A DNA stretch of 64,000 nucleotides from Streptomyces sp. NP160 (GTDB taxonomy: Bacteria; Actinomycetota; Actinomycetes; Actinomycetales; Quadrisphaeraceae). The DNA lies in assembly GCF_006335115.1 (NCBI RefSeq), contig NZ_VDMJ01000044.1:23863-87862 (forward strand). Direction: 5' to 3'. The position numbers and the translations under genes were made by a program. Position 1 is the first letter of the stretch. Each line of letters starts with the position of its first letter. The notes below the pieces were generated by a model. It did no database searches, was not told where the DNA came from, and was given only the letters and a program-made list of their open reading frames with translations. Positions 33,567 to 42,579 of this stretch are shown here, piece by piece.

Positions 33567-33609
33567 GGTCCGGCGGGGTCGGCCACCTGGCGCACGACCC
33601 CGCCGGACC
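33567..33609. terminator. Intra-operon hairpin 1 (attenuator)
   Basis: GGTCCGGCGGGGTCG pairs perfectly (15 bp) with CGACCCCGCCGGACC around a 13-base loop, five bases after the binding-protein stop. Because the permease genes continue on the same strand, partial termination or mRNA 3'-end protection is the likely role. Confidence 0.65.
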
Positions 33610-33621
33610 CCACCTGCCCCC

Positions 33622-33662
33622 GGGCCCCGCCCCCGGACCGACCTCCGGTGCGGGCGGGGCCC
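33622..33662. terminator. Intra-operon hairpin 2
   Basis: GGGCCCCGCCC pairs perfectly with GGGCGGGGCCC (11 bp, 19-base loop), between the first hairpin and the permease start. It strengthens the view of a processed or attenuated transcript. Confidence 0.5.
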
Positions 33663-33705
33663 GGGCGCCCCCGCACCAGACCCACGCCTCAGAGAGGAGG
33701 ACCAG

Positions 33706-34695
33706 GTGGACTGGTTCCTCGACGCGGAGACCACCCCGCACAAGATCGCCCTGATGCTGGTCGCCATCGCCCTGTTCGCCGGCGTGATGGCGCTGATCCT
33801 CTTCGCCGTCGACAGGCCCAAGCGGGTGCCCTCGTGGGTGGTCGCGGCCGGCTTCTGCGGCCCCGCGCTGCTGCTCGTGACGGTCGGCCTCATCTACCCG
33901 GCGCTGGCCACCATCCGGAACTCCTTCCGGGGGCCGGACCTGTCCAGCTCGGTGGGGCTGGCCAACTACCGGGCCATCTTCACCACCGACGGCCTGCAGC
34001 AGGTGCTCGGCAACACCGTCCTGTGGGTGGTGCTCGTGCCGCTCATCTCCACCGCGTTCGGCCTGGTCTACGCCTACGTCGTGGACCGCACGCGCTTCGA
34101 GAACCTCGCCAAGACCCTGATCTTCCTGCCGCTGGCGATCTCCGGCGTGGCGGCCGGCCTGATCTGGAAGTTCGTCTACGAGTACCGGCCCGACCAGCCC
34201 GGCATCGAGCAGATCGGCCTGCTGAACCAGGTGGCGGTGTGGCTGGGCCTGGAGCCGCAGCAGTGGCTGCTCAACCAGCCCTGGAACACCTTCTTCATCA
34301 TCGCGGTGATGATCTGGATCAACGCGGGCTTCGCGATGACCGTGCTGTCGGCCTCGATCAAGGCCATCCCGGACGACATGGTCGAGGCTGCGCGCCTGGA
34401 CGGCGTCTCCGGCTGGGAGATGTTCCGCTACGTCACCGTCCCGGCGATCCGCCCGGCCCTGGTCGTCGTGCTCACCACCGTGGCCATCAGCACGCTGAAG
34501 GTCTTCGACATCGTCTTCGTCATGACCGGCGGCAACTTCGGCACCTCGGTGGTGGCCAACGAGTTCTACCGGCAGTCCTTCGTGCAGGCCAACCAGGGCC
34601 TGGGCGCCGCCCTCGCCGTGCTGCTCTTCGTGCTCGTCGTCCCGATCATCGTCTACAACGTCCGCCAGATGCGCCTCGCCGAGGAGGTCCGATGA
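33706..34695 (+). CDS. Sugar ABC transporter permease (MalF-like)
   Basis: 329 residues from a GTG with AGAGAGGAGG upstream. One extra N-terminal membrane segment, then six more; the EAA loop reads VEAARLDGVSGWEMFRYVTVP. MalF-type subunit of the CUT1 importers. Its last bases overlap the next permease (ATGA). No ATPase is encoded in the operon, so a shared MsiK-type ATPase elsewhere must power it, as in other actinomycetes. Confidence 0.9.
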   Translation: MDWFLDAETTPHKIALMLVAIALFAGVMALILFAVDRPKRVPSWVVAAGFCGPALLLVTVGLIYPALATIRNSFRGPDLSSSVGLANYRAIFTTDGLQQVLGNTVLWVVLVPLISTAFGLVYAYVVDRTRFENLAKTLIFLPLAISGVAAGLIWKFVYEYRPDQPGIEQIGLLNQVAVWLGLEPQQWLLNQPWNTFFIIAVMIWINAGFAMTVLSASIKAIPDDMVEAARLDGVSGWEMFRYVTVPAIRPALVVVLTTVAISTLKVFDIVFVMTGGNFGTSVVANEFYRQSFVQANQGLGAALAVLLFVLVVPIIVYNVRQMRLAEEVR

Positions 34696-35633
34696 GCAGC
34701 CAGGCGACCCGCGCCGGCGACCCGACCGACGTCGAGGCGGTCACGCAGGAGCAGGCGTTCCGCGCTCCGCGCAAGCTCACCCGCGCCGAGAAGCGGGCCA
34801 TCGACGCCAAGGCCCGGCTGACCTCGCCCGCGGCGTCCTGGATCGCGCTGGCCGTGGCGGTGCTGTGGACCATCCCCACCGTGGGGCTCCTGGTCACGTC
34901 CGTCCGCACCCGCAACGACGTCCAGGCCGACGGGTGGTGGAACGCCTTCGTGCGCCCGCTGTTCACCGGCTTCAACTACCAGCAGGCGCTCGAGGGCGGC
35001 CTGCTCGACGGCTTCGTCAACTCCTTCGTCATCACGATCCCCGCCGTCGTCATCCCCATCACCATCGCGCTGCTGGCCGCCTACGCCTTCGCCTGGATCC
35101 AGTTCCCGGGCAGGGACCTGCTCTTCGTCGCGGTCTTCGCGCTCCAGGTCGTCCCGATCCAGGTGACGCTCATCCCGCTGCTGACGATGTACGTGGACAT
35201 CGGCATCAACGGCAGCTTCTGGCCGGTGTGGCTCTCGCACACGATGTTCGGCCTGCCGCTGGCCATCTTCCTGCTGCACAACTTCATGAAGGACGTCCCG
35301 GCCTCGCTGGTCGAGGCGGCCCGCGTCGACGGCGCCGGGCACGTGACGATCTTCTTCAAGGTGCTGCTGCCGCTGCTGGTGCCCGCCATCGCCGCCTTCT
35401 TCGTCTTCCAGTTCCTCTGGGTCTGGAACGACCTGCTCGTGGCCCTCGTCTTCGCCAACAACGACGCCTCCCCGCTGACCGCGCGGGTGGCCGACCTCGC
35501 CGGCACCCGCAACAACGCGTGGTACCTGCTGGCCTCCGGCGCGTTCATCGCCATGGTGGTGCCGCTGGCGGTGTTCCTGGGCCTGCAGCGCTTCTTCGTG
35601 CGAGGCCTGCTCGCGGGTTCGGTCAAGGGCTGA
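34692..35633 (+). CDS. Sugar ABC transporter permease (MalG-like)
   Basis: 313 residues, charged N-terminus (about 50 residues), six membrane segments and EAA loop VEAARVDGAGHVTIFFKVLLP, the MalG/CUT1 type. It starts in the stop of the MalF-like gene and ends 8 bases before the beta-mannosidase gene. Together the two permeases import an oligosaccharide, probably a manno- or gluco-oligosaccharide given the hydrolases that follow. Confidence 0.9.
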   Translation: MSSQATRAGDPTDVEAVTQEQAFRAPRKLTRAEKRAIDAKARLTSPAASWIALAVAVLWTIPTVGLLVTSVRTRNDVQADGWWNAFVRPLFTGFNYQQALEGGLLDGFVNSFVITIPAVVIPITIALLAAYAFAWIQFPGRDLLFVAVFALQVVPIQVTLIPLLTMYVDIGINGSFWPVWLSHTMFGLPLAIFLLHNFMKDVPASLVEAARVDGAGHVTIFFKVLLPLLVPAIAAFFVFQFLWVWNDLLVALVFANNDASPLTARVADLAGTRNNAWYLLASGAFIAMVVPLAVFLGLQRFFVRGLLAGSVKG

Positions 35634-35640
35634 CCCGGCC

Positions 35641-38211
35641 GTGCGCCGCACCGACCTGTCCAGCGCCGCCGGCGCGCAGTGGGAGCTGCGCGCCGGCGAC
35701 GGCCCCCTGCCCGACGCGCTGGCGCACCTGCGCCGGCGCGGGGTGCCCGCCCGGGTCCCGGGCGAGGTCCACACCGACCTGCTCGCCGCGGGGCTGGTCC
35801 CCGACGTCTTCGACGGCGACAACGAGCGGCTGCTCTCCTGGGTGGGGCGGACGGACTGGACGTGGACGGCGCGCTTCACCGCCGCCCTCGGCGACGAGCG
35901 CCACCACGAGCTCGTCGCCGAGGGCGTCGACACGGTCGCCCGCCTGGTGCTCAACGGCACCGAGGTGGCCCGCACCGCCAACCACCACCGGACCCACCGC
36001 GTCGACGTCACCGGGCTGCTGCGCGAGGGCCCGAACGAGCTGCGCGTCGAGGTGAGCGCTCCCGTGCCCGCCGCCGAGGCCGCCCGCGACCGCCTCGGCG
36101 CCCGGCCGCAGGTGAACCACCACCCGTACAACGCGCTGCGCAAGACGGCGTGCAGCTACGGCTGGGACTGGGGCGTCGACGTCGCCACCTCGGGCGTGTG
36201 GCGGCCGGTGCGGCTGGAGTCGTGGAGCGCGGCGCGCCTGGCGTCGGTGCGGCCGCTCGGGCTCGTCGAGGACGGCACGCCCGTGCTGGAGGTCCACGCC
36301 GACGTGCTGCTCGGCGCCGGCTCGGACGCCGGCTCGGACGCCGGCTCGGACGTCGGCTCGGACGTCGCGCTGCGCGTGCGCCTCGGGGAGCACGAGGTGC
36401 ACGCCCCCGTCTCCGCCGCCGGCGCGGTGGTGCGCCTGGAGGCGCCCGGCGCGGGGCTGTGGTGGCCGCGCGGCCACGGTGAGCCCGTCCTGCACGAGGC
36501 CCGCGTCGACCTGCTGGTCGGCGGGTCCGTCGTCGACGGGTGGGCCGGGCGCGTGGGCTTCCGCACGGTCGAGCTCGACCAGACCCCCGACGACCTGTCG
36601 CCGACCCGGCCCGGCGGCGCCCGCAGCCGGCGGTTCCAGCTGCGCGTCAACGGGGAGGACGTGCACGTGCGCGGCGCCAACTGGATCCCCGACGACGCGC
36701 TGCTGACCCGCGTCGACGACGACGACGTCCGCCGGGCGCTGGACGACACCTGCGAGGCGGGCCTGAACCTCCTGCGGGTCTGGGGCGGGGGACTGTACGA
36801 GTCCGAGGCCTTCTACCGCGCGTGCGACGAGCGCGGCGTGCTGGTCTGGCAGGACTTCCTGCTCGCCTGCGCGGCCTACGCCGAGGAGGAGCCCCTGCGC
36901 TCGGAGTTCGAGGCGGAGGCCCGCGAGGCCGTCGCCCGGCTGTCCGCCCACCCGAGCCTTGCGCTGTGGTGCGGCGGCAACGAGAACCTCTGGGGCCACG
37001 AGGACTGGGGGTGGCAGGAGGAGCTGGCCGGTCGCAGCTGGGGCGAGGGCTACTACCGCGAGCTCTTCCCCGCCGTCGTCGCCGAGCTCGACCCCCGCAC
37101 CCCGTACGTGCCGGGCAGCCCCTTCAGCCCCGACGCCGGGGCGCACCCCAACGACCCCGCGCAGGGCCCGGTGCACGAGTGGGAGGTGTGGAACCGGCAG
37201 GACCAGGACCGCTACCGGGACCTGCACCCCCGGTTCGTCTCGGAGTTCGGCTTCCAGGGCCCTCCCGCGTGGTCGACCCTGACGTCCGTCGTCCACGACG
37301 ACCCGCTCGACCCGTACGGGCCGCAGATGCTGGTCCACCAGAAGGCGGAGGACGGCAACGGCAAGCTCGAGCGGGGGCTGGGTGCCCACCTGCCCCGCTG
37401 GCGGGACGTGGACGAGTGGCACTGGGTCACCCAGCTCAACCAGGCGCGGGCCGTGGCGCTCGGCCTGGAGCACTGGCGCTCGCTGTTCCCGCTGTGCAGC
37501 GGGGCCGTGGTCTGGCAGCTCAACGACTCCTGGCCCGTGGTGTCCTGGGCCCTGGTCGACTCCGCGGGCGTGCGCAAGCCGGTCTGGTACGCCGTGCGGG
37601 ACGCCAGCGCCGAGGTGCTCGTGACGCTGCAGCCGCGCGCAGGGCGCCCCGCCCTGTGCGTGCACAACGACTCGCCGGCCCCGTGGCGGGGCCGGGTGCG
37701 CCTGGCCCGCACGAGCACCGCGGCGGGCTCGCCCGTGCTGGCCGAGGAGCAGCTCGAGGTGGGCGTGGCCCCGCGCAGCGCCGTCGTGCTGGAGCTGGGC
37801 GACGCGGTCGCCGTGCCGGACGACGAGCGCCGGGAGGTGCTCCGCGCGGTCGCCGTCCCCGTCGAGGGCTGCGGTGGGGCGCGGCCCGCCGTGTGGCGGT
37901 GGGCCGAGACGGCCGACCTGGCGCTGTGCGCGCCGCAGGAGGCGTGGACGGCGTCGGCGCAGCTCGACGCGACGGCGCGCTCGGTGCGCGTCACGGTCAC
38001 CGCGGCGGCCTACACCGAGGACCTGTGCCTCTTCCCCGACCGCATCGACCCCGGCGCGCGCGTCGACTCCGGGCTGGTCAGCCTCGTCGCCGGCCAGCAG
38101 CACACCTTCACCGTCACGACATCCCGACCGTGGTCACCTGGGGAGGTGGACGACGTGTGCGCACCCCCGGTGCTCCGCTGCAGCAACGACCTCCTCGCGG
38201 CCCGGGCATGA
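35641..38211 (+). CDS. Glycoside hydrolase family 2, beta-mannosidase
   Basis: 856 residues from a GTG. N-terminal sugar-binding and immunoglobulin-like domains precede a TIM barrel with the acid/base Glu448 ([16 protein letters not shown]) and nucleophile Glu535 ([11 protein letters not shown]). [20 protein letters not shown] is characteristic of beta-mannosidases. No signal peptide, so it hydrolyses imported beta-mannosides in the cytoplasm. An Asp/Gly/Ser repeat at about residues 227-242 comes from a 12-base tandem repeat. Its stop overlaps the LacI start. Confidence 0.92.
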   Translation: MRRTDLSSAAGAQWELRAGDGPLPDALAHLRRRGVPARVPGEVHTDLLAAGLVPDVFDGDNERLLSWVGRTDWTWTARFTAALGDERHHELVAEGVDTVARLVLNGTEVARTANHHRTHRVDVTGLLREGPNELRVEVSAPVPAAEAARDRLGARPQVNHHPYNALRKTACSYGWDWGVDVATSGVWRPVRLESWSAARLASVRPLGLVEDGTPVLEVHADVLLGAGSDAGSDAGSDVGSDVALRVRLGEHEVHAPVSAAGAVVRLEAPGAGLWWPRGHGEPVLHEARVDLLVGGSVVDGWAGRVGFRTVELDQTPDDLSPTRPGGARSRRFQLRVNGEDVHVRGANWIPDDALLTRVDDDDVRRALDDTCEAGLNLLRVWGGGLYESEAFYRACDERGVLVWQDFLLACAAYAEEEPLRSEFEAEAREAVARLSAHPSLALWCGGNENLWGHEDWGWQEELAGRSWGEGYYRELFPAVVAELDPRTPYVPGSPFSPDAGAHPNDPAQGPVHEWEVWNRQDQDRYRDLHPRFVSEFGFQGPPAWSTLTSVVHDDPLDPYGPQMLVHQKAEDGNGKLERGLGAHLPRWRDVDEWHWVTQLNQARAVALGLEHWRSLFPLCSGAVVWQLNDSWPVVSWALVDSAGVRKPVWYAVRDASAEVLVTLQPRAGRPALCVHNDSPAPWRGRVRLARTSTAAGSPVLAEEQLEVGVAPRSAVVLELGDAVAVPDDERREVLRAVAVPVEGCGGARPAVWRWAETADLALCAPQEAWTASAQLDATARSVRVTVTAAAYTEDLCLFPDRIDPGARVDSGLVSLVAGQQHTFTVTTSRPWSPGEVDDVCAPPVLRCSNDLLAARA
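36319..36366. repeat. 12-bp tandem repeat in beta-mannosidase gene
   Basis: Four copies of GGCTCGGACGCC or GGCTCGGACGTC, coding Gly-Ser-Asp-Ala/Val, in a surface loop of the N-terminal region. In-frame copy number changes would be tolerated. Confidence 0.85.
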
Positions 38212-39278
38212 CGGCCGCCAGCCCCGAGCACGAGCCGGCCCGGCGCGCCACCATCGCCGACATCGCCCTGCGGGTCGGGGTCACCAAGGGGGCGGTCTCC
38301 TACGCCCTCAACGGCAAGCCCGGCGTGTCGGCGGAGACCCGGCGCCGGGTGCTCGAGGTCGCGCGCGAGCTGGACTGGGTGCCGAGCAGCGCCGCGCGGA
38401 TGCTCGCCGGCAACCGGACCTCCACGGTGGGCCTGGCCCTGACCCGGCGTCCCGAGACGCTCGGCGACGAGCCCTTCTTCATGGGTTTCGTGGCCGGGCT
38501 GGAGGCGGCCCTCCAGCCGCGCGGCTACGGGCTCCTGCTGCAGGTGCCCACCCACGCCGAGGCCGAGCTCGAGACCTACCGCGCCTGGGCGGGAGAGCGA
38601 CGGGTCGACGGCGTGGTGGTGCTCGACCCGGTGAGGGCCGACCCGCGCCCCGACGCGCTCCGGGCCCTCGGCCTGCCGGGCGTCGTCGTCGGCCAGGCCC
38701 GTCCCGGCGAGGGCCTCGCCGGCGTGGTCACCGACGACGCGGCCGTCATGAACGCGGTCGTCGACCACCTGGCCGACCTGGGCCACACCCGCGTGGCCCG
38801 CGTCGCCGGGCCCGCCCACCTGCTGCACACCGGGCGCCGCGACCGGGCGTTCACCGCTGCGTGCCGGCGCCGGGGACTGGAGGCCCGGACGGTCCACGCC
38901 GACTACAGCGGCGACCAGGGCGCCGAGGCGACCGCCGCCCTGGTGGGCACCGCCGGCGGGGCCCCGCGCCCCACGGCCGTCGTCTACGACAACGACCTCA
39001 TGGCGGTGGCGGGGCTGTCGTGGCTCGCGGGCACGGGCCTGCGCGTCCCGGAGGACGTGTCGCTGGTCGCGTGGGACGACTCGGCGACCTGCCGCGCCAC
39101 GCACCCGGCCCTGACGGCCACCGGCCACGACGTCGTCGCCTTCGGGCGCGCCGCCGCCGAGGCGCTCTTCCGCCTCCTCGACGACGACCGCGCGACCAGC
39201 ACTACGACCACTCCCGAGCTGCGGGTCCGCGCCAGCACCGCGCAGGCCCCGTCCACGACCGCAGGAGCACGACCATGA
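38208..39278 (+). CDS. LacI family transcriptional regulator
   Basis: 356 residues. The headpiece ([20 protein letters not shown], then [18 protein letters not shown]) is followed by the hinge and a periplasmic-binding-like effector domain. It lies inside the sugar operon between the two glycosidase genes, sharing ATGA overlaps with both, so its own level rises when the operon is induced. The palindrome at 32062-32075 is its probable operator. The inducer is presumably mannobiose, cellobiose or a related sugar. Confidence 0.92.
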   Translation: MTAASPEHEPARRATIADIALRVGVTKGAVSYALNGKPGVSAETRRRVLEVARELDWVPSSAARMLAGNRTSTVGLALTRRPETLGDEPFFMGFVAGLEAALQPRGYGLLLQVPTHAEAELETYRAWAGERRVDGVVVLDPVRADPRPDALRALGLPGVVVGQARPGEGLAGVVTDDAAVMNAVVDHLADLGHTRVARVAGPAHLLHTGRRDRAFTAACRRRGLEARTVHADYSGDQGAEATAALVGTAGGAPRPTAVVYDNDLMAVAGLSWLAGTGLRVPEDVSLVAWDDSATCRATHPALTATGHDVVAFGRAAAEALFRLLDDDRATSTTTTPELRVRASTAQAPSTTAGARP

Positions 39279-40717
39279 CCCACCCCGCCGCAACCACCCG
39301 CACCTTCCCGCACGGCTTCACGTTCGGCTCGGCGACCGCGTCCTACCAGGTGGAGGGCGCCGTCGCCGAGGACGGCCGCACCCCCTCGATCTGGGACACC
39401 TTCTCGGCGACGCCCGGGAAGGTCCTCGGCGGTGACACCGGGGAGGTGGCCTGCGACCAGTACCACCGCTACCGGGAGGACGTCGCGCTCATGCGCGACC
39501 TGCGGCTGGGCGCCTACCGGTTCTCGGTGGCCTGGCCGCGGATCACCCCGCACGTCACCCCCGACGCCCTCGGCCCGGTCGAGCAGCGCGGGCTGGACCA
39601 CTACTCCGCCCTGGTCGACGAGCTGCTCGCGGCCGGCATCGCGCCCGCGGTCACGCTGTACCACTGGGACCTGCCGCAGGCCCTGGAGGACGCCGGCGGC
39701 TGGGCCGACCGCCGCACGGCGGAGCGCTTCGCCGAGTACGCCGCCGTGGTGGCCGAGGCCCTGGGCGACCGCGTGCGGACCTTCATCACGCTCAACGAGC
39801 CCTGGTGCGCGGCCTACCTCGGGTACGCCGCCGGCGTGCACGCCCCCGGCCGCACCGAGCCGGCCGCGGCGCTCGCCGCCGTCCACCACCTCAACCTCGC
39901 CCACGGGCTGGCCGCCCGCGCCGTGCGCGAGGCCGCCCCGGGCGCGCAGGTGGCGCTCACCCTCAACCTGGCCTGGGTGCGCCCCGAGGACGAGGCCTCC
40001 GAGGCCGACGTCGACGCCGCCCGCCGCATCGACGGGCTCCAGAACCGCGTCTTCCTCGACCCGGTGCTGCGCGGCACCTACCCCGCGGACGTCCTCGCCG
40101 ACACGGCGTCGGTCACCGACTGGTCGTTCGTGCACGACGGCGACCTCGACGTCGTCGCCCAGCCGCTGGACGCGATCGGCCTGAACTACTACTCCCCCAC
40201 CGTGGTGCGCTCGGTGACCTCCCCGCGGGCCACCGTCGCGCGTCCCGGCGCCGACGGCCACGGCGCGGGCGCGGCCTCGCCGTGGGTGGGCTCGTCTCAC
40301 CTCGTGCAGTTCGTGGACCTGCCGGGCCCGCGCACCGAGATGGACTGGGCCATCGACCCGCGGGGCATGACCGAGCTGCTGCTGCGCCTGCACGCCGAGG
40401 CCCCCGGCGTGCAGCTGCAGGTCACCGAGAACGGCGCGGCCTTCCCCGACGCCGTCGGCGAGGACGGGGTGGTCCACGACGACGACAGGACCGCCTACCT
40501 GCAGGCGCACCTCGCGGCGGTGCTGGACGCCGTGGTCGCCGGGGCGGACGTGCGCGCCTACTTCGTGTGGAGCCTGCTGGACAACTTCGAGTGGGCCTAC
40601 GGGTACTCCAAGCGCTTCGGGGTGGTCCACGTCGACTACGGCACCCAGGTGCGCACCCCCAAGGACAGCGCCCGCTGGTTCGCCCGCCTCGCCGCCTCCG
40701 GCGAGGTGCCCGGCTGA
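39275..40717 (+). CDS. bglB: Glycoside hydrolase family 1, beta-glucosidase-like
   Basis: 480 residues, a complete GH1 TIM barrel. [15 protein letters not shown], the acid/base Glu175 in ITLNEPWCA, the nucleophile Glu385 in VTENGAAF and the C-terminal [17 protein letters not shown] are all present. No signal peptide, so it acts in the cytoplasm on imported beta-glucosides or mixed oligosaccharides. With the GH2 beta-mannosidase it could degrade gluco-mannan fragments. The ATG overlaps the LacI stop. Confidence 0.92.
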   Translation: MTHPAATTRTFPHGFTFGSATASYQVEGAVAEDGRTPSIWDTFSATPGKVLGGDTGEVACDQYHRYREDVALMRDLRLGAYRFSVAWPRITPHVTPDALGPVEQRGLDHYSALVDELLAAGIAPAVTLYHWDLPQALEDAGGWADRRTAERFAEYAAVVAEALGDRVRTFITLNEPWCAAYLGYAAGVHAPGRTEPAAALAAVHHLNLAHGLAARAVREAAPGAQVALTLNLAWVRPEDEASEADVDAARRIDGLQNRVFLDPVLRGTYPADVLADTASVTDWSFVHDGDLDVVAQPLDAIGLNYYSPTVVRSVTSPRATVARPGADGHGAGAASPWVGSSHLVQFVDLPGPRTEMDWAIDPRGMTELLLRLHAEAPGVQLQVTENGAAFPDAVGEDGVVHDDDRTAYLQAHLAAVLDAVVAGADVRAYFVWSLLDNFEWAYGYSKRFGVVHVDYGTQVRTPKDSARWFARLAASGEVPG

Positions 40718-40786
40718 CGGGTGCGCGGTGTCGGCGCCCGGGGCTAGCGTCTCGGGCACGAGAGGCACCCGCAGCCGGGAGGCACC

Positions 40787-41356
40787 ATGACCACGCTGGA
40801 AGACCGTCCGCAGACCGCGCTGCTCGTCGTGGACGTGCAGAACGACGTCGTCGGGGAGGCGCCCCGGCGCGACGAGGTCGTCTCGGCCATCGCCGGCCTG
40901 GTCGAGCGGGCCCGCTCCGAGGGCGTGCCGGTCGTCTGGGTGCAGCACTCCGACGAGGGGATGCCGCAGGGCAGCGACGCCTGGAGGATCGTCGACGCCC
41001 TGCAGCCCGCCGGCGGTGAGCCGGTGGTGCAGAAGCAGTACGGCGACAGCTTCGAGGCCACGGACCTTGAGGAGGTGCTCGCCGAGCGCGGGGTCGGGCG
41101 GCTCGTGGTGACCGGCGCGGAGACCGACGCCTGCATCCGCTCCACCATCCACGGCGCCTTCACCCGCGGGTACGACGTGACCCTCGTCGGAGACGCCCAC
41201 ACCGCGGGCGACAAGTCGGCGTGGGGCGCCCCGCCGGTGGCCGACGTCGTGGCGCACACCAACCTGTACTGGAGCTTCCAGAGCGCACCCGGGCGCACCG
41301 CTGAGGTCGTGCGCGCCGCCGACGTCGCCCTGGGCGCGGGCGCGACGGCCGGGTGA
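40787..41356 (+). CDS. Isochorismatase-fold cysteine hydrolase
   Basis: 189 residues. Catalytic triad: Asp16 (LLVVDVQND), Lys in VQKQYGDSF and Cys116 (GAETDACIRS). The family includes nicotinamidases, N-carbamoylsarcosine amidases and isochorismatases; the lack of the nicotinamidase metal-binding histidines argues against pyrazinamidase. Its end overlaps the esterase gene (GTGA), so the two are co-translated. Substrate unknown. Confidence 0.82.
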   Translation: MTTLEDRPQTALLVVDVQNDVVGEAPRRDEVVSAIAGLVERARSEGVPVVWVQHSDEGMPQGSDAWRIVDALQPAGGEPVVQKQYGDSFEATDLEEVLAERGVGRLVVTGAETDACIRSTIHGAFTRGYDVTLVGDAHTAGDKSAWGAPPVADVVAHTNLYWSFQSAPGRTAEVVRAADVALGAGATAG

Positions 41357-42444
41357 CGACCCGCCGCGGCCTGCTGGCCGCCTCGGCGGCCGCGGGGTCC
41401 GCGCTCCTGGCCGCCTGCGACCCCGGGGGGGCCGGCCCCTCGCCCTCCCCGACCGGGTCGACGACGGCGCCGTCCCCGGAGCCGGCGCCCACCAGCAGCG
41501 CCGCGCCGCCGGGCACCTCCGCGGCGGGCGGTGCCCGGGTGCTCACCGACCTGGCCTACGCGGACGCGGTGGAGCGGGCGCACCTGCTCGACCTGTACCT
41601 GCCCGACCCCGCCACCGCGCCCGGGCCCTGGCCGGTGGTGCTGTTCTTCCCCGGCTCGGCCTGGCGCAGCGGGGACGCGAAGGGCGGTCCCACCGAGCTC
41701 AGCGGCGGCACCACGGCGGCGCTGCTGGCGCAGCGCTGGGGCCCGCAGGGCTTCGCCGTGGCGGGCGTCAACGTGCGCAGCAGCGCGCAGGCCGTCTTCC
41801 CCGCGCAGCTGCACGACGCCAAGGCCGCGCTGCGGTACCTGCGCTCGCGCGCTGCCGAGCTGGGCCTGGACGCCAGCCGGTTCGCGACGGCGGGCACGAG
41901 CAGCGGCGGCTGGTGCGCCACGATGGCCGGGCTGGTCAGCGGGGTGGCCGACCTCGAGGGCGGCGACCTGGGCCACGCCGACCAGAGCAGCGCGGTGCAG
42001 GCGGTGGTGGACCTGTTCGGCCCCACGGACTTCACGGCCATGGACTCCCAGCTCGTCCCCGGGGGCCAGAGCCACGACGGCGCTGGCTCCCCCGAGTCGG
42101 CGCTGATGGGGTTCCCGGTGCAGTCCGACCCGGAGGCGACGCACCGGGCCGACCCGACGCGCTACGTGGCAGCGGGCAGTCCTCCGCTGTGGATCGCTCA
42201 CGGCACCGCCGACGGCTCGGTGCCCCCCGGCCAGTCGGAACTGCTCTTCGCCGCGTGCGAGCGCGCCGGCGCCACCGCGACCCTCACGCTGGTGGCCGGG
42301 GCGGGCCACACGGACTCCTACCTCGCCGAGGGCGCTCCCGACCGCGAGGTCCGCACGACCCGGGCAGGCCGCACCAGCACGAGCCGCGACCCCGACCCGA
42401 CCTACGACGCCGTGCTCGCCTTCCTGCGCGAGGCGCTGGGCTGA
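41353..42444 (+). CDS. Lipoprotein alpha/beta hydrolase (BD-FAE-like esterase)
   Basis: 363 residues from a GTG. A short RR-containing signal ([18 protein letters not shown]) ends at the lipobox LAAC, then a 45-residue Ser/Pro/Thr linker and a hydrolase domain with LFFPGSAWRSGD (oxyanion hole), the nucleophile elbow AGTSSGGW, and AHGTADGSVP and GAGHTDSY for Asp and His. It is therefore an exported, membrane-anchored carboxylesterase or feruloyl-type esterase. Coupled to the isochorismatase-fold gene; a clear terminator follows. Confidence 0.8.
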   Translation: MTTRRGLLAASAAAGSALLAACDPGGAGPSPSPTGSTTAPSPEPAPTSSAAPPGTSAAGGARVLTDLAYADAVERAHLLDLYLPDPATAPGPWPVVLFFPGSAWRSGDAKGGPTELSGGTTAALLAQRWGPQGFAVAGVNVRSSAQAVFPAQLHDAKAALRYLRSRAAELGLDASRFATAGTSSGGWCATMAGLVSGVADLEGGDLGHADQSSAVQAVVDLFGPTDFTAMDSQLVPGGQSHDGAGSPESALMGFPVQSDPEATHRADPTRYVAAGSPPLWIAHGTADGSVPPGQSELLFAACERAGATATLTLVAGAGHTDSYLAEGAPDREVRTTRAGRTSTSRDPDPTYDAVLAFLREALG

Positions 42445-42448
42445 CGAC

Positions 42449-42484
42449 GACGGAGGGCCCGACCTCACGGTCAGGCCCTCCGTC
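42449..42484. terminator. Terminator hairpin after esterase gene
   Basis: GACGGAGGGCC pairs perfectly with GGCCCTCCGTC (11 bp, 14-base loop), starting five bases after the stop. It also faces the 3' end of tRNA-Lys on the other strand and may serve both. Confidence 0.8.
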
Positions 42485-42489
42485 TGCTG

Positions 42490-42562
42490 TGCGCCCCCTG
42501 GGACTTGAACCCAGAACCCGCGGATTAAGAGTCCGCTGCTCTGCCAATTGAGCTAGAAGCGC
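42490..42562 (-). tRNA. tRNA-Lys (anticodon CTT)
   Basis: A 73-base cloverleaf on the minus strand. Acceptor GCGCTTC pairs with the 3' GGGGCGC, anticodon stem GCGGA/TCCGC encloses CTCTTAA with CTT at 34-36, and the T-arm has CTGGGTTCAAGTCCCAG. Discriminator base A. CCA is not encoded. Confidence 0.95.
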
Positions 42563-42579
42563 GTGATGCGAGGAAGACT

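Noticed and set aside
40787-41356. Nicotinamidase (PncA), given pncB in the window
   Set aside because: The metal-binding Asp/His set of PncA is not seen; only the general isochorismatase triad is present, and pncB is 14 kb away.
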